Source: Isochrysis galbana (taxonomy: Eukaryota > Haptophyta > Isochrysidales > Isochrysidaceae). Taken from it: a stretch of DNA of 64,000 nucleotides. Made by a program: the position numbers and the translations under genes. Shown here piece after piece: positions 9,813 to 20,909 of the stretch. The notes beneath the pieces are model-generated. The model did no database searches. It was not told where the DNA came from and was given only the letters and a program-made list of their open reading frames with translations. Within the stretch, counting starts at the first letter, position 1, and the number at the start of each line of letters is the position of its first letter. Location of the stretch: positions 4,971,587 to 5,035,586 of the forward strand of contig CM030934.1 of the NCBI GenBank assembly GCA_018136815.1. Reading direction: 5' to 3'.

Positions 9813-11284
9813 TTACGCGCCGAAGATCCCCTGTCGCCTTGCCTGCATCTTGGCCTGGAGCTCTGCCGACATCTGTGACTGCAGCTGCTTCATCATCTCG
9901 AATTCTCCCCTGCGAAGCGAGTTTTGGATGTTGCCCATCGCACGTCCAGCTGCCGGCCGTTTGGGCTTGGCAATCACATTCGAAGCGCCTTGCTTTGCAG
10001 CGCGCTGGGCTGCAGCCGCCTTTGCCTCCACTTGCTTCTTGCGCATGTGGTCAGCACGCTCGTTATCCCTACACGCCTTGCAGAAGGAGACCACAAAGGC
10101 GTTCACGCGTGTCAGCAAGGCTTCCGCATCCGTGGGATCGTACACTTCGCCAAAGTAGGTGTAGAGGGACTCGAGGCCGCTTAGCATGTCGGATACTTTC
10201 TGACGCAAGGCATTGACCTTCAGTGTCGCCGACGCACGCCAGGGTTCCATCTTTTGGCAGAAGCAGTCGCCCGGTGTCGTGCCATACACTGGATCATTGA
10301 GCTCGCGTTCGACTGTCTCCAGTTCCGAAGAGAGGCCGTCCAGCTCCTCGGTCACTCCTGCCGTCGAAAGAGAAGCCGCCTCCTCGAGAGGTCTTAGCTC
10401 GTGACGAAGAGACTTTTGCGCGTCCGGAGTGGTCGCAACGAAGGCACGCGCAGTGTAGTGCAGCAGCGAAATCTGCTCAGGGTGCTCATCGCTAACTGTC
10501 GACTTGGTCTCGGCGAGCTTCAGGAGCACCTCCGAGCTGAAGCCAGCCGCGCCCGCCCGCGCGGTACCTGCGTTGAGTTCGTTGCCTAGTTTGAGCACGA
10601 GCGCGAGCAAGGACGGCAGCATCGGAGAGCTGCGCACACACGCGACCGCCGCGTTGATGGCGCTCAGCTGCGCCTCAGCATCCTGTAGCCGGCCTGAAAA
10701 GGTGAGCTTCGAGTTCAAGCAACCCAGCCGCGGCATCAGCCTTGGGACAGAGCTCATCTGCAGCAGGAAGTTCTCGGCAGGCGCTAACTTGAGGTTTTGC
10801 AACTCGGGCTCATCGATGTAGGGCTGGAGCATCTCAAGCTCCTCACCCGTGGGTGCGCATTCCCGTAGACGTGGAATATCCTCGAGCTTGATGACGGCTT
10901 CATCGAGCGCGAGCACGCCCGCACGCATGTCGCGTCCGCGGAATTTGGAGATGGCAATCTGAATCTGATTCGACCGTTTGAGGTCGAGGAGGGCGCGGGC
11001 GCCCTTGGAGGTCCGCGCAGGTGCGCTCTGCGCAGGTGTAGTCAACGACGGCTTGCGCACGGTTGGCTTGATCGTGAAGAGGGCGCGCAGTTCCGCATCG
11101 TCGTAGGAAGCAGCTGGCGGTAGCGACTTCCATACGCTGCCATCCTTGGCAGTGGCGATCTTCTTCCAGTGGAGCGGGCGTAACTGTGGGCCAGTCGGCT
11201 TTGGTGGCCCAACGCCGGGCGGTGGCGGTGGGCCCTTGCCTGGTAGCGGCGGCGGCGGCGGCGGAGGGCCGCCGCTCGGGGGGA

Positions 11285-11316
<32 letters not shown>

Positions 11317-13674
11317 GCAAGTGGCGGCGGTGGAGGCGGCGGCGCGATTGAGGGGGGTGGGGGAGCGAGCGGAGGGGGCACTAGAGGTGGCGGCGTTGCC
11401 ACCGCATTTTGTGGCTTGAGCGGCATGGGCGTCGGTGCTGGAGCCGGTGCCGGCGCTTTGGCAATGGATGCGCTACAAGGTGTGGACGTCGACTCATCTT
11501 CCGAGGTATCCGGGGGCGCGTGCTTTGCTTTGGCTTCAAAGAAGGCATTGACCTGGCGCTTGAGGTCTGGATTGGCGGACAGCAGGTGCTCAAGCCCACC
11601 GAGTGCGTCGTCGATCCCCGCTTGTTCTAGTTCGTCGAGGAGAGACGACGGATCAGTGGCGCAAGCCACCAAGGCGTTGAGCAAGGTCAACACATCAAGG
11701 CACGTCTGCGCATCAGCTTCGCCGCGTATAAGGGCGACCAGACGGGTGCCGGCGCGAGCGCCGCCATACCTGAGCGGCGTTGCGTGCGGGATTTGCCACG
11801 CGTTACGGGGCCGGACAGAGAGGGTGCAGGCAGGCGCTGGCCGAATGCGCACGGCCGAGGGCGCAGTCGGAGGACGGCGTGAGAGCGGCGAGCCATCGGC
11901 GCAAGTAGCACACTTCATGGCCGTGTGCAGCTTCTCGCAAGGGTGCAGACCGACCTGTTGGCCCGGCGAAGAGCCGATTCGACGAGCGGCTTGTCCGTGT
12001 AGACGACGGAGCACGCTAGAATCTGCAAGGCCTTCGAACGGATACGCAGCTCGGGGTTGGCAAGCGCCCCGACGAGGCGGTCAAAGGCACCCTCCGCTTC
12101 GAGAATCGACGCAGCACCATCTTCCGAGTTGATGAGCTCAAGAAGTGCCTCGAGGGCGCCGTCCAGAACCTGCCGAGGCAGGGTCGACAGAAGTGAGCGT
12201 TTGAGGACACGCATACACACAGCACGTGTGCACATGCGCTCAGCCCGATAAGTTGCTTACAGAGCTACCAACAGCGACTTGGACAGCGCACGCAGATGCA
12301 GGAAGGTCAACGTGCAAGCACGTCTGGCACTGGTGCAAGGCACCTCTCTGTCCAGCCAGGAAAGAGTTGGCTTGGCGATAACGTCGGACACAACGTCAAG
12401 CAGTGCTGAGGGCCCATCGGCCTCGACGAAATCCCCAATGTCCATCATGCCGCGCTTGAGAGTGCCCTGCAGCGTGCGCATGCCCTTCGCGTCGGGATTG
12501 CTTAAAATTGCCATGGAGCGAGCACAGCTGGCAGAGGTGACAGAACATGAGTGGGGAGGGTTGGTTCAGACAGCCGGCGCACTGTGTACGGCGCAGAGCT
12601 TGGGCCCAGGCTGATTGTTGCAGGGTGGAGCGGGGCAGAGAGTGGCAGCGAGGCGTACAGGTGAAGCGAGTTGTACGGCTCGTCGCCGTGCTTGTCTTCA
12701 TCTGCATTGACATTCTTCTTGCTGCCGTTAGCGGAGCGCGACGAGCTAAGTCCGAGCGCCGGCTTCGGCATGAACAGCGGCGCTGCCCCCGGAGCAGGAG
12801 GCGCCTTTGGCCTCTCTTCTGATGCCATGCGCGGCGTCTTTGTCATGACCTCGCCCGAGGCAGCGGGCGTCTTGGGTATGGGCACGCTTGTCACACCCAG
12901 AAAGGGAAATTCGGCGGGCAACTGGCCCACAGTGAGATCTCTAAAGATGAAGGCGTAGGGCGGTGGCTCAGCGCTACCACACGCTTTGAGCAAACCAATC
13001 TTGTCGCCGTCCGCCAGCCGGACCTTGTTGCCCCGCCCGATCTTTTGTGCATTGACGTAGGTCCCGTTCACGGAGCAGTCCTCGAGCCAGACCTGCATCA
13101 CCAGCTGGCCTGTTGCAGGCCGTGCCGCTGCACCAGCAGTTGAGGCAACCGTGAGCGAAAGCTTGCAGTGGGTGGACGAGATGGTGGTATCCTGGTAGAG
13201 GACGAGGCATCCCGGCTTGCGCCCGATGGCCGCCTCTGCCTTGCACAGGTCGATCTGTCCCCACAACAGAGGGAAGGCGGTTCTGGTCAGCACTCAGCGA
13301 GGAGAAGAAGTGCATGGGCGACAGCTGCCGCCCACGTCTCGCCTTGCTCGCTCTCGCCTACCTCCATACCAATCGCTCTCGTTTACCTCCATACCGATCT
13401 CTCTCATCCTCCCCCCACCCTCTCCTCTCCATCCCTGCCGCCCTCTCACCCTGCGACCCTCCACTCTCCTCCCTCCCAGTCCTTCTCTTCTCGCTCTCCT
13501 TCTGCCTCGCTCGCTCACTCTGTCTCTCTCCTGTGCTCGCCCCGCCTCCTCCTCCTCCTCCCCCCGCCACCCCCCGGCCCCCCTTTCCTCTCCCCGCTGA
13601 GCCTCTCCCACCTTCCTCTGGTCTCCGTCCTTGGCGCCAATGCATATGAGAGTGCCCCAAGCCTTGGAACTCAT
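9813..13674 (-). CDS. Formin with N-terminal FHA domain (FHA-GBD/FH3-FH1-FH2), 5 exons
   Basis: Exons on the minus strand: 13674-13612, 13254-12659, 12527-12269, 12169-11955, 11769-9813. All junctions are GT-AG and phase-compatible, giving about 1029 residues. Exons 1-2 form an FHA domain: AWGTLICIGAKDGDQ, AAIGRKPGCLVLYQD, ISSTHCKL, SVNGTYVN. Exons 3, 4 and early 5 form the helical GBD/FH3 region (AILSNPDAKGMRTLQGTLKR; GALEALLELINSEDGA; YGGARAGTRLVALIRGE; VLTLLNALVACATDPSSLLD). Residues ~500-570 are the poly-Pro FH1 region, which would bind profilin-actin. About 572-970 is FH2, opening LRPLHWKKI and continuing VLKLGNELNAGTARAGAAGF. Formins nucleate and processively elongate unbranched actin filaments. 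The FHA domain would add phospho-Thr-dependent targeting; this is inferred. The donor of exon 3 is the least certain junction. Confidence 0.85.
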
Positions 13675-14067
13675 CTAGTGCGGGAGCAGCAGGGCGAGAT
13701 CCACTCCGCAATCCAGCAAGGGTGCGTGGGGTGGATGGATGGATGGGTGGGGAGGGAGTGAGGGAGGGAGAGGGAGAGGGAGAGGGAGAGGGAGAGGGAG
13801 AAGGAGAGGGAGAGGGAGAGGGAGAGGGGAGGGAGCGCGCCGTCCCGCCCTTGGGACCGCTCGAACAGGCCGTGGGTTTTCTCACCTAATCACCCCGTTC
13901 CTTTTGCTTGTTCTCAGGTGCACCCTGCGCTCGATGGGCCCAACCTGGCTCGCCTCCTCTCTCTCGGTTTCCACCAGCAGCAGCGGGAGAGCCTCCGACC
14001 AATTCGAATTCCTTTCAAGAGAGGGGAGGAAGAGAGGGAGGGAAGGAGAAGGGGGGGGGGGGGGGGA

Positions 14068-14104
<37 letters not shown>

Positions 14105-14561
14105 GAGAGAGAGAGAGAGCCGGCCTCTCTCTTTTCTTCTCCTCCTCTCGCGCTCTCCCAATCCTGGGCTTCTCTCCCACCCGTCGAGCGAGCACCTTGC
14201 CGGATTGGATACCGAAGGGGGGGGGGGGGGAGGAAGCGTCAAGGCGGTACAGGATACCGGCGGGGGGGGGGGGGGGAAGCTGAACAGCGCGAGCAGGCGG
14301 CGGGAGTTTCTTCTCGCCTCCCCGCCCTCCCGGCACGCGCGAGCCGGTTGGCGCGCCCTCGCCGTCCCCTTGCTTTCCCTCTCCCCCTCCCCCCTCTCCT
14401 CCTCTGCCCCCTTCTCCCCCTCCCCGCCCCTTCACTTCGCTCCTCGCTCTCTCCCTCCTACCAATTCCGTTTCCATCCGCACCCTCCCATCGGCATTCCC
14501 TCCTCCCCCCCTTCCCTTTCCCCCCTTTCCAGCTGCTCTTCCTCCACAGCTGCTTGCACTG
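13675..14561. repeat. Low-complexity divergent intergenic region
   Basis: Lies between the divergently transcribed formin and the IQ protein. It contains (GGGAGA)n at 13757-13830, (GA)n at 14070-14120, G runs at 14051-14069, 14218-14232 and 14261-14275, and C/T-rich DNA at 14380-14540. A plus-strand frame is open through it from 13908, but the encoded peptide is poly-Arg/Glu and Pro/Ser/Leu and is not believable as protein. The CTCCACAG at 14541-14549 could be a splice acceptor for an upstream untranslated exon. Confidence 0.6.
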
Positions 14562-16874
14562 ATGGCTGGCCGGCTCGAGATCTGCGAGGCGGCGGTCGCC
14601 GAGGCTCTGCTGGCCGAGCCTGAAGGCTGTCTGCCCGCAACCGAGCTGCTGGCGCTCTTCTCGCCAGCTGACGAAGTCGAGCGGCAGAAGCTCACCATTG
14701 CCATCTCGCGCGTCTGCGAGATGGTGCCCAAGCACCAGCATAATGGCCAGCCGGTCTTCCGGCTGCGCAAGATGCCCGCGCACACGGCGCGGGGCACTGG
14801 TGCCAGCCGAGGCTCTTTACACGCGGACAAGGCTAGCGATGCGCGCAGAGGGTCGCAAGCTGCGTCGCCAGTGGGCGCCACGGGCACGCCCCGCACCCCC
14901 ACCTCCAATGAGCGAACCAATGGGCGAACGCATGCGAGCCGGCCGAAAGCCTTTGCGCCACCACTGTCCATCAGCTCGTCGGCTGTCATCGACTTGCTCA
15001 GTGCGGCACCGGATGGCTGGATGGAGGCGAGCAAGCTGCGTGCGCTGTTTCATCCCAGGGGCGAGGCGGAGCGGCAGGAGCTCACGGTGGCAATTGCAGA
15101 GGTGGCTGACCTAGAGTATGCGCCTGTGGGCAAGGTGCTCGAGCACATCAACGAGAAGCGACTAGTTGGAGTCTTGCGGCTGAAGCCGCAATTCAAGCAT
15201 GCTGAGCGCACATCATCTCGTTCGTCCTCACGACCCGCCTCAGTGCAGTCTTCTCCTCAGAGCGCATGGTCGCCTCCGCTGCCGCCCCCTGCCCAGCTAG
15301 GGGGTGCACACCCAAACTCAAAGCCGCCGACCACCCTCGGTAACGGCGTTTCCTCCCGCCAGGGCCAAAAGTCGAGACCTATTGCGCGCCCCACGAGCCC
15401 TGCGACCCGTGGTGTCAATCGGCACGTCGTAAGCCCGCCAGCCGGGCTCGTTCCCAGCCGACGGTCCGCACCGGCTGCCCGCAACGCCAGCAGAGCGGGC
15501 GGACACGTAGCCACCGGGCCGCCGCCGCCGGCAAAAGCGCAGCCTGTCCGATCAACCCCACGCACTACCACGGCATGCAGCAGTGCGTCGAGGAAAATGG
15601 GCGGCGCTCAGGTAGTCAAGCGTTGCGAGGTCGTCGACGAGCCCCCTCCAACTGCGGAGGAGTGCGCCAGAGTCAACGATGCACTTGCTTCGTGTGCCGG
15701 TGGGAGGGTCCGAGCAGACGGCTTGGTGGCGCTGTTTGCCCCGCAATCGGAGCACGAGAAAAGACGGCTTGCCCTTGCCGTCGCAGCGGTGGCACGTGTG
15801 GTCGAGGTGGATGAGGGAAGTGGCCGACGTGTCAGCTATTTCATCCCACGGTCAGCTGCCTCTCCACAGACAAAGGGTTCTCACGATGATGAAGAAGACT
15901 TTCCGTGGATGAACGAGTATGACGATGACCAGCCGCGAGCGACGCAACCTCCAGATCGTGACGGCGATAGTACCGCTGGTGTCAGTGATTTGGCAAAGCG
16001 TGTGACGGTGGAGGGGGCATTTCGTAGGCAGGAGCCAAGACGGCCCCTGCAGGTTAGTCTGGAGAACGTGCGCGCTGTACTGCTAGACCACGGAGGTCGG
16101 ATGCGCTCAGATGCTCTGATCGCCTTCTTCGGACCCTTGGCAACGGGGGATCGGCGGAAGCTCTCGGATCATGTACGTGCTCAGGCGCGAGTGCTTTTGC
16201 CCGTCCAGCCGGGAGCGCCGGGTATCGTCGTCCTTCGAGAGGTTCTGGCGCGAGAGGCGGCGGAAGCTCATGCCGCAACCACAGTACAAGTTCGCGTCCG
16301 GTGGCAGCAGCGACATAGAGCAATCGCTCGTGCGGTGGCAGCGGGCCGGCTGCAAACGGCAGTCCGTAACAGGAACGAGCGTGCGCGACGCGACGCAGCT
16401 CGCGCGGCGACTCGCGCGGCAATGCGGCAGCGCGAGGAGCGGGCCAACAAAGCGGCTACCGTTCTTCAAGGGCGTGCGCGGGCCATGTCGGCGCGCACGG
16501 TCATGTACCAGTTGAAACGCGCAAGGCTGCTCGCAAATGAGACACCGGAGGAGCGGACGGCGCGGGAGGCGGCCGAACGATCTGAGAAGCTTAGGGCGAA
16601 GCTACGAGAAAGGAAGCGGGGCGAAGGGGTTGCCATTGCAGCCCGAGAGCAGGTGAGAGAGGAGGGGACTAGCTACACCATCAACAGGCCCAATGCTACT
16701 CCGAGCACACCTCCTCCACGGAGGGAGCTCGTCGCGGGCGAGAGCTTGCCGGGCGCGTCTTTACCGCAGTCTTCTTCACGGGATACGAAGGGCGATGGGC
16801 CCCGCCGTGATGTACACGCTGAAGCGGAAGCGGCACGATTGGAATTGCGCCGGATTGTGGATCAAAGCGCGTGA
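14562..16874 (+). CDS. Protein with four ~65-residue repeats and C-terminal IQ motifs
   Basis: 770 residues from the ATG at 14562 (MAGRLEICEAAVAEALLAEP). Four copies of a helical module are visible, starting near residues 6, 139, 366 and 499. Each has the pattern of a leading helix, G-x-hydrophobic, then L-x-A-L-F-x-P, then E-R/K-x-x-L-x-x-A: LPATELLALFSPADEVERQK, MEASKLRALFHPRGEAERQE, VRADGLVALFAPQSEHEKRR, MRSDALIAFFGPLATGDRRK. Long Ser/Pro/Arg-rich linkers separate copies 2 and 3. Residues ~570-650 contain two IQ-like motifs (AATTVQVRVRWQQRHR; AATVLQGRARAMSARTV), which would bind calmodulin or centrin. A coiled-coil-like basic stretch (EERTAREAAERSEKLRAKLR) follows. I do not recognise the repeat family; it resembles small winged-helix or OST-HTH-like folds only in length. 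Divergent from the formin. Confidence 0.7.
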   Translation: MAGRLEICEAAVAEALLAEPEGCLPATELLALFSPADEVERQKLTIAISRVCEMVPKHQHNGQPVFRLRKMPAHTARGTGASRGSLHADKASDARRGSQAASPVGATGTPRTPTSNERTNGRTHASRPKAFAPPLSISSSAVIDLLSAAPDGWMEASKLRALFHPRGEAERQELTVAIAEVADLEYAPVGKVLEHINEKRLVGVLRLKPQFKHAERTSSRSSSRPASVQSSPQSAWSPPLPPPAQLGGAHPNSKPPTTLGNGVSSRQGQKSRPIARPTSPATRGVNRHVVSPPAGLVPSRRSAPAARNASRAGGHVATGPPPPAKAQPVRSTPRTTTACSSASRKMGGAQVVKRCEVVDEPPPTAEECARVNDALASCAGGRVRADGLVALFAPQSEHEKRRLALAVAAVARVVEVDEGSGRRVSYFIPRSAASPQTKGSHDDEEDFPWMNEYDDDQPRATQPPDRDGDSTAGVSDLAKRVTVEGAFRRQEPRRPLQVSLENVRAVLLDHGGRMRSDALIAFFGPLATGDRRKLSDHVRAQARVLLPVQPGAPGIVVLREVLAREAAEAHAATTVQVRVRWQQRHRAIARAVAAGRLQTAVRNRNERARRDAARAATRAAMRQREERANKAATVLQGRARAMSARTVMYQLKRARLLANETPEERTAREAAERSEKLRAKLRERKRGEGVAIAAREQVREEGTSYTINRPNATPSTPPPRRELVAGESLPGASLPQSSSRDTKGDGPRRDVHAEAEAARLELRRIVDQSA

Positions 16875-17931
16875 CAGGGCATGCCATGTGCACGCGCATG
16901 TGTAAACCACAATCACATTCCTGACTTAAGGTTGCTGAAACAGTTGGTAACTCAACATAGCTCACAGAATTGCACTATTCCTCTTGCGGCCCGAGGTCGA
17001 TGGGGATGGGTGTGCAGACTTTCACTTGCGCCACTTACCACTTCCACTTGTAGCTCAGTCGCTAGGCAACCGCAACAATCGCCAATTCTAGCAATACATG
17101 ATGGTAGCATGTTGCATACGATTGTCGAGCCGTGCAAAGGCATGACGTCAGGCAGCCGCCGATATTGGCGCATCACGGAGAGGACGCCACAACGACGCAG
17201 CAGCATTCATAATTGTGAACTATTCATCTCACACGATGTGCAAGTTGATAATACTACTACTACTACTATCATGTGCAGTACTACTACTATACCTATACCT
17301 AATAGCGTTCATTTGTTAGGTCTCACCTGAGTCTCAACCCCCCCCCCCCCCCGCCCCCCCCCCCCCCCCCGCCCCTATCCCCGTTGTAGCTTCATACCGA
17401 GAGGGGGCGGGGCTGGGACCGGAGGGGAAGCATACAAGAGGGGGCGAAAGAACGCTTTTTTCTTCTTGCATGGTGAACCCACCACGAAAACGTGATAGAG
17501 GATAGAGGCAGAAAACGACGACCAAGGTTAAGGGAAAGCGGAAGACAGAATAGAATTCAGAAGACTGAAATCTGCCCCCCAATAGGGAAGCCTCCGTGCA
17601 GGGCCCTGACGACACACTCAAGCGACACTAGGCCCGACTCAATCATCCGAAGAGAAACAAAAACAAACAAACAAGCCATTAGGGCCTAGGTTTTTTTCAA
17701 CACCAATATTTATTTGGCGAGAGAGCAGCCTTGCCAGCCCAAACAAATGTCCGGACATCTCTCGTGGGATCTCTTGGCTCTTGGGCCAAAATCCGCGGCC
17801 CAAAAAAAAACTTCTTAATTATCTCGCCGCGCGCGCGATCCTGCGCAGCCTCCCTGTAGCCACGCCCGCTTCCCTTATCACCCCTCCACCTGCCTTGCGG
17901 CTCGTCCCCTTGTGCTCTACCTAGGGCCTAG
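16875..17931. other. Intergenic with ACT microsatellite and poly-C tract
   Basis: Contains (TAC)n-type repeats at 17253-17295 and a long C run interrupted by G at 17339-17374. A T-rich patch (GGCCTAGGTTTTTTTCAAC) lies at ~17683-17702. No gene seen. Confidence 0.45.
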
Positions 17932-17999
17932 CCAACTAAGTTTATACTTAGTTCGCCCATGGGGGGGCACGAGCCCCCCTCTCTCTCCACTCCTCCCCT
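17932..17999 (+). mobile_element. Element C: 5' end fragment identical to element A
   Basis: The first 68 bases of element A (1433-1500), including both hairpins, recur here without a mismatch that I can see. After 17999 the sequences part. No 3' tail or target-site duplication was found, so this is either a truncated copy or a copy with a different interior. Confidence 0.75.
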
Positions 18000-18360
18000 C
18001 CCCCAAGGAGGACAATGACCAAAAGGAAGATGAAGTGTGTGACGACACAGCGAGCTGCACGACAACGACAAGCACTCAGCCACCCCTCGACGCCTTCGTC
18101 AACAAGCACAAGCACCTCCCGGCCGGAGCACAGATCAACAAGGTGCGCAAGGCGTCGCTCTCAAAGTACAAAGTACGTCGTCCAGAACCCAAAGAAGCTC
18201 TCGAGCGTCAATACCAAAGGTCGAGGCGTCTCGATGAAGAAGAACGGCGCACGCTCGAATGACGTGTCGGCAGATACCATACATCTGCGTGTCACCGACT
18301 CATTGAGCCAAAGATCCAGGTGCGCCCACACATCCACACAAGCATAGACGTGTGTGCTTG
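18000..18360 (+). other. Coding-like stretch after element C, unassigned
   Basis: A plus-strand frame (to 18262) encodes DDTASCTTTTSTQPPLDAFV then NKVRKASLSKYKVRRPEPKE and a charged helix (RRLDEEERRTLE). Another frame gives KYVVQNPKKLSSVNTKGRGV. Neither has a recognisable domain. Could be the interior of element C. Confidence 0.2.
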
Positions 18361-18414
18361 CGATTTCGGACACGTTTGACGTTTGACCCACCGCTATTAA
18401 TTAGGATTATCATC

Positions 18415-18452
18415 ATAGATAGTAATAGCTCTTGAGCACTATTACTATCTAT
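18415..18452. repeat. 14-bp perfect inverted repeat
   Basis: ATAGATAGTAATAG (18415-18428) faces CTATTACTATCTAT (18439-18452) across 10 bases. The right arm recurs, followed by GATG, at 19629-19646. Around 18453-18505 are further overlapping palindromes of CATGGATAC/GATGCATC type. This looks like the end of a small palindromic element. Confidence 0.55.
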
Positions 18453-18819
18453 CATGGATACATCCATGATGTGCATCATAGATGCATATCTATCATGGAT
18501 ACATATAACTTCCCAACTGCCCGTGCACATACTGACTGCCCCTGCATCCACACCTGCCCAACTCTCAGCAAGATTGTCTTGCCGAGTAAAAAAGAATACT
18601 CTTGACGAAATCGTTTTAGGGTCTGTGCGAAAGCGTCCCACAGTAGAGAACACCGGACATCCGGGCCACGCGGAGCAATCGCGGCCGCAGTGACTTCCCG
18701 ACTGCCTCTTGCTGGTGGTAGACATGTGGAGAGTTCTCATACGTAACGTGAATGGTCTGAAATTATGGTGAGGAGGAAGGGAAGAGGCTGGTAGGCAATG
18801 CAGGGCGGCAGGGGGGCGG

Positions 18820-19196
18820 AGAACTGCTCAACTGTAGGGAACTGCTCAACTGCAGGGCAACTGCTCAACTGCAGGGCAACTGCTCAACTGCAGGGCAACT
18901 GCTCACCCTTCCTCGTCTCCTCCATATAGACATGTGACGAAACTTGTTGTCTGCTTTTACGCGGTCGGTGCTCTTTGGTGTCGACATACACTCATCAGTG
19001 CTCTTTGGTGTGAGACGTGGATCGTGAATTTCAACGAGATATCGATCCTACCCCAAGTCGAGTGAATGGTGAATGGAGTCAGACCACGTGTGGGTTTCAA
19101 CATGTGTGAAGTGTCAAGTTGAGTCAAGTAACCTCCAGGTGACAACGAAAGGTGTTAGCAGGGATGGGGATAATTGAACGCTTTTGGTCTGGAACG
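18820..19196 (+). repeat. Dispersed repeat, copy 1 (partner at 51472-51786)
   Basis: Begins with about five tandem 18-19-base units (AACTGCTCAACTGCAGGGC), then a unique part of about 290 bases. It ends GAACGCTTTTGGTCT. The same order, with about two units and scattered differences, is found at 51472-51786 on the same strand. The last ~30 bases also resemble 38953-38982. Confidence 0.8.
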
Positions 19197-19955
19197 GGAA
19201 AAACGTCGGTGGAGATGGAGATGGAGAAGAGAGGTCTCTTTTATAAATGTTGAACATTGAACGGACAATGGGTAGGCGGGAAGAGAGGAAAGGGAAAGGG
19301 CTTTGAAGGTTTGAAAGGGAGGAGGAGGAGGAGGAACAAGAGAATAAAAGAAGAAGGAAGAAGGAATTAAAGAAAAAGAAAAGTAGAGCGTAAAACGTGA
19401 AACGTGGAACGCGGCTGAACGACGCTGAACGACGCTGAACGACCGACCGACCGAACCGACATCTAGCTAGACACATACACACATCACACATCAGAAGACA
19501 CCTACAAAGTGTGTTGTATTGTATATGGTATCGGTATCGGGTGCCGCGACTTTTTTGAAATAAGTTTTTTGAAACCCCCTATTATCTGAATAATACTGAT
19601 AATAAGAATAATAGGTTGAGTGAGGACGCTATTACTATCTATGATGTTATGATGTTAGCTGCCGGCACTATTTCTATCTGCTATGATGTTAGCTGAAGTG
19701 GACTATTAGGTTCTAACGTCATAGCTCTGAATTCTGAATCAAACCTATTCACAGTTTTAAGGGGCAGCAGGTGATATTGGGGCTGGGCCCTGGCCTCGCC
19801 TGCCTCTCCCTCGCCGGTCCCCCGCGCCCTCTGTAGCCACCTTGGAGCTCTAGTGTCCAGTAACCTGTGTGCCTAGCGACCAGGGAGGGAGGGGGGTTTC
19901 GATCCAGACTCTGGCCTTAATTGTTAATTAGGGAGGGTCTAGGCTAGTGTGGCAA
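19197..19955. other. Intergenic, no gene seen
   Basis: 19200-19400 is A/G-rich. 19420-19455 repeats GAACGACGCT and ACCGACCG units. 19600-19700 contains the TATTACTATCTATGATG motif shared with 18439 and a short ATGATGTTAGCTG direct repeat. Confidence 0.4.
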
Positions 19956-20029
19956 GTGGCGAGGCCCCCTGCATCTGCATGCCAAAGGGCAGCGCCCCTC
20001 CCCAATGCGAACCAACTATAAAGTTAGTT
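19956..20029 (-). mobile_element. Element D: family 5' end fragment
   Basis: In the minus direction the hairpin AACTAACT-TTAT-AGTTGGTT (plus 20010-20029; one wobble pair) is followed by CGCATTGG and a second GC hairpin (GGGC-GCT-GCCC), the same order as in elements A, F, H and I. The downstream extent and tail are not resolved. Confidence 0.5.
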
Positions 20030-20909
20030 GATCCCCGGATCCATTGCATAACTTTATCTAATCTCGGCATATATTGACATACCAGCGAGTTAACTGCCTT
20101 AGCCATAAGCATCACGTTTACGTAGAGTGAGATGTCATCTGACACGAGTGAGAAAGTGTCCTAGCGCATTTGGTCGCATGGGCCCCACCACCACGTGACA
20201 TGCATGCGCACAAGACGCGTTGCTCACGAATACACCAGCCATAAGATTGCATATACTAGTAGTACTACTACGATTTTCGATGATGTGATGCGGCGCCGGC
20301 CAAATTCGATCCGTCATCTGCGCATAAGGATTATGGTGGCGCTGGGCCATAGGCTCTGCCGCGCAATATTGCTAGAGGGAACGCCAATGTGCTCAAACGA
20401 GCCCAGCACAATAGACAAGTGTTGAGTACGATTGATGGTCACGGGCTTTCGAGCAATCTAGTTCCAGCGCGGCTGAGCTCATCGGCGCGCCGGGTGTACG
20501 ACTACAGCGTAGAGAGTGTCGAGAGAACGGGTGTCTACAGCAGGTGGTGGGCCTGTCGGACATCCATCCTGTGGTCCAGGACGGGGTCCGTCGTGGCGCC
20601 AAGCAAATAGCCTCACGGAGTAGTGAGACAACCCGCATGAAAAATTATCCACAATGAAGAACAAAACCGCAAGCTAGCTATCTTGAGGTTGTGCTCCAGT
20701 CGCGACGGACGTGCACCATGAGAGAGAATTGACACTCTCGGGCAAGCACAATCGTGAAGCTGACCGCCCAAGACCCGGCCGCTGCAAAAAGAAAATCCTC
20801 GTCCCCGAGGATAGATAGCCTTCAATACAGGCAACTATGCACAAGATATGAGGAGGAGGCGTGGTGACGAACCACACGCGCTATCGTAGAAGCACCGCGA
20901 TTCATTTGC
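20030..20909. other. Intergenic, no supported gene
   Basis: A short plus-strand frame (20389-20610, containing RVYDYSVESVERTGVYSRWW) is the only coding-like sequence and has no recognisable family. The remainder is the 3' flank of the minus-strand gene that follows. Confidence 0.35.

Noticed and set aside
12502-13293. FHA protein as a separate gene
   Set aside because: GT-AG junctions on both sides are in phase with an upstream 21-codon exon completing the FHA domain and with the downstream GBD exon of the formin.
13908-14561. N-terminal 218-residue extension of the IQ-repeat protein
   Set aside because: It is Arg/Glu and Pro/Ser/Leu repeat sequence coded by (GA)n and C/T tracts; globular sequence begins only after the ATG at 14562.
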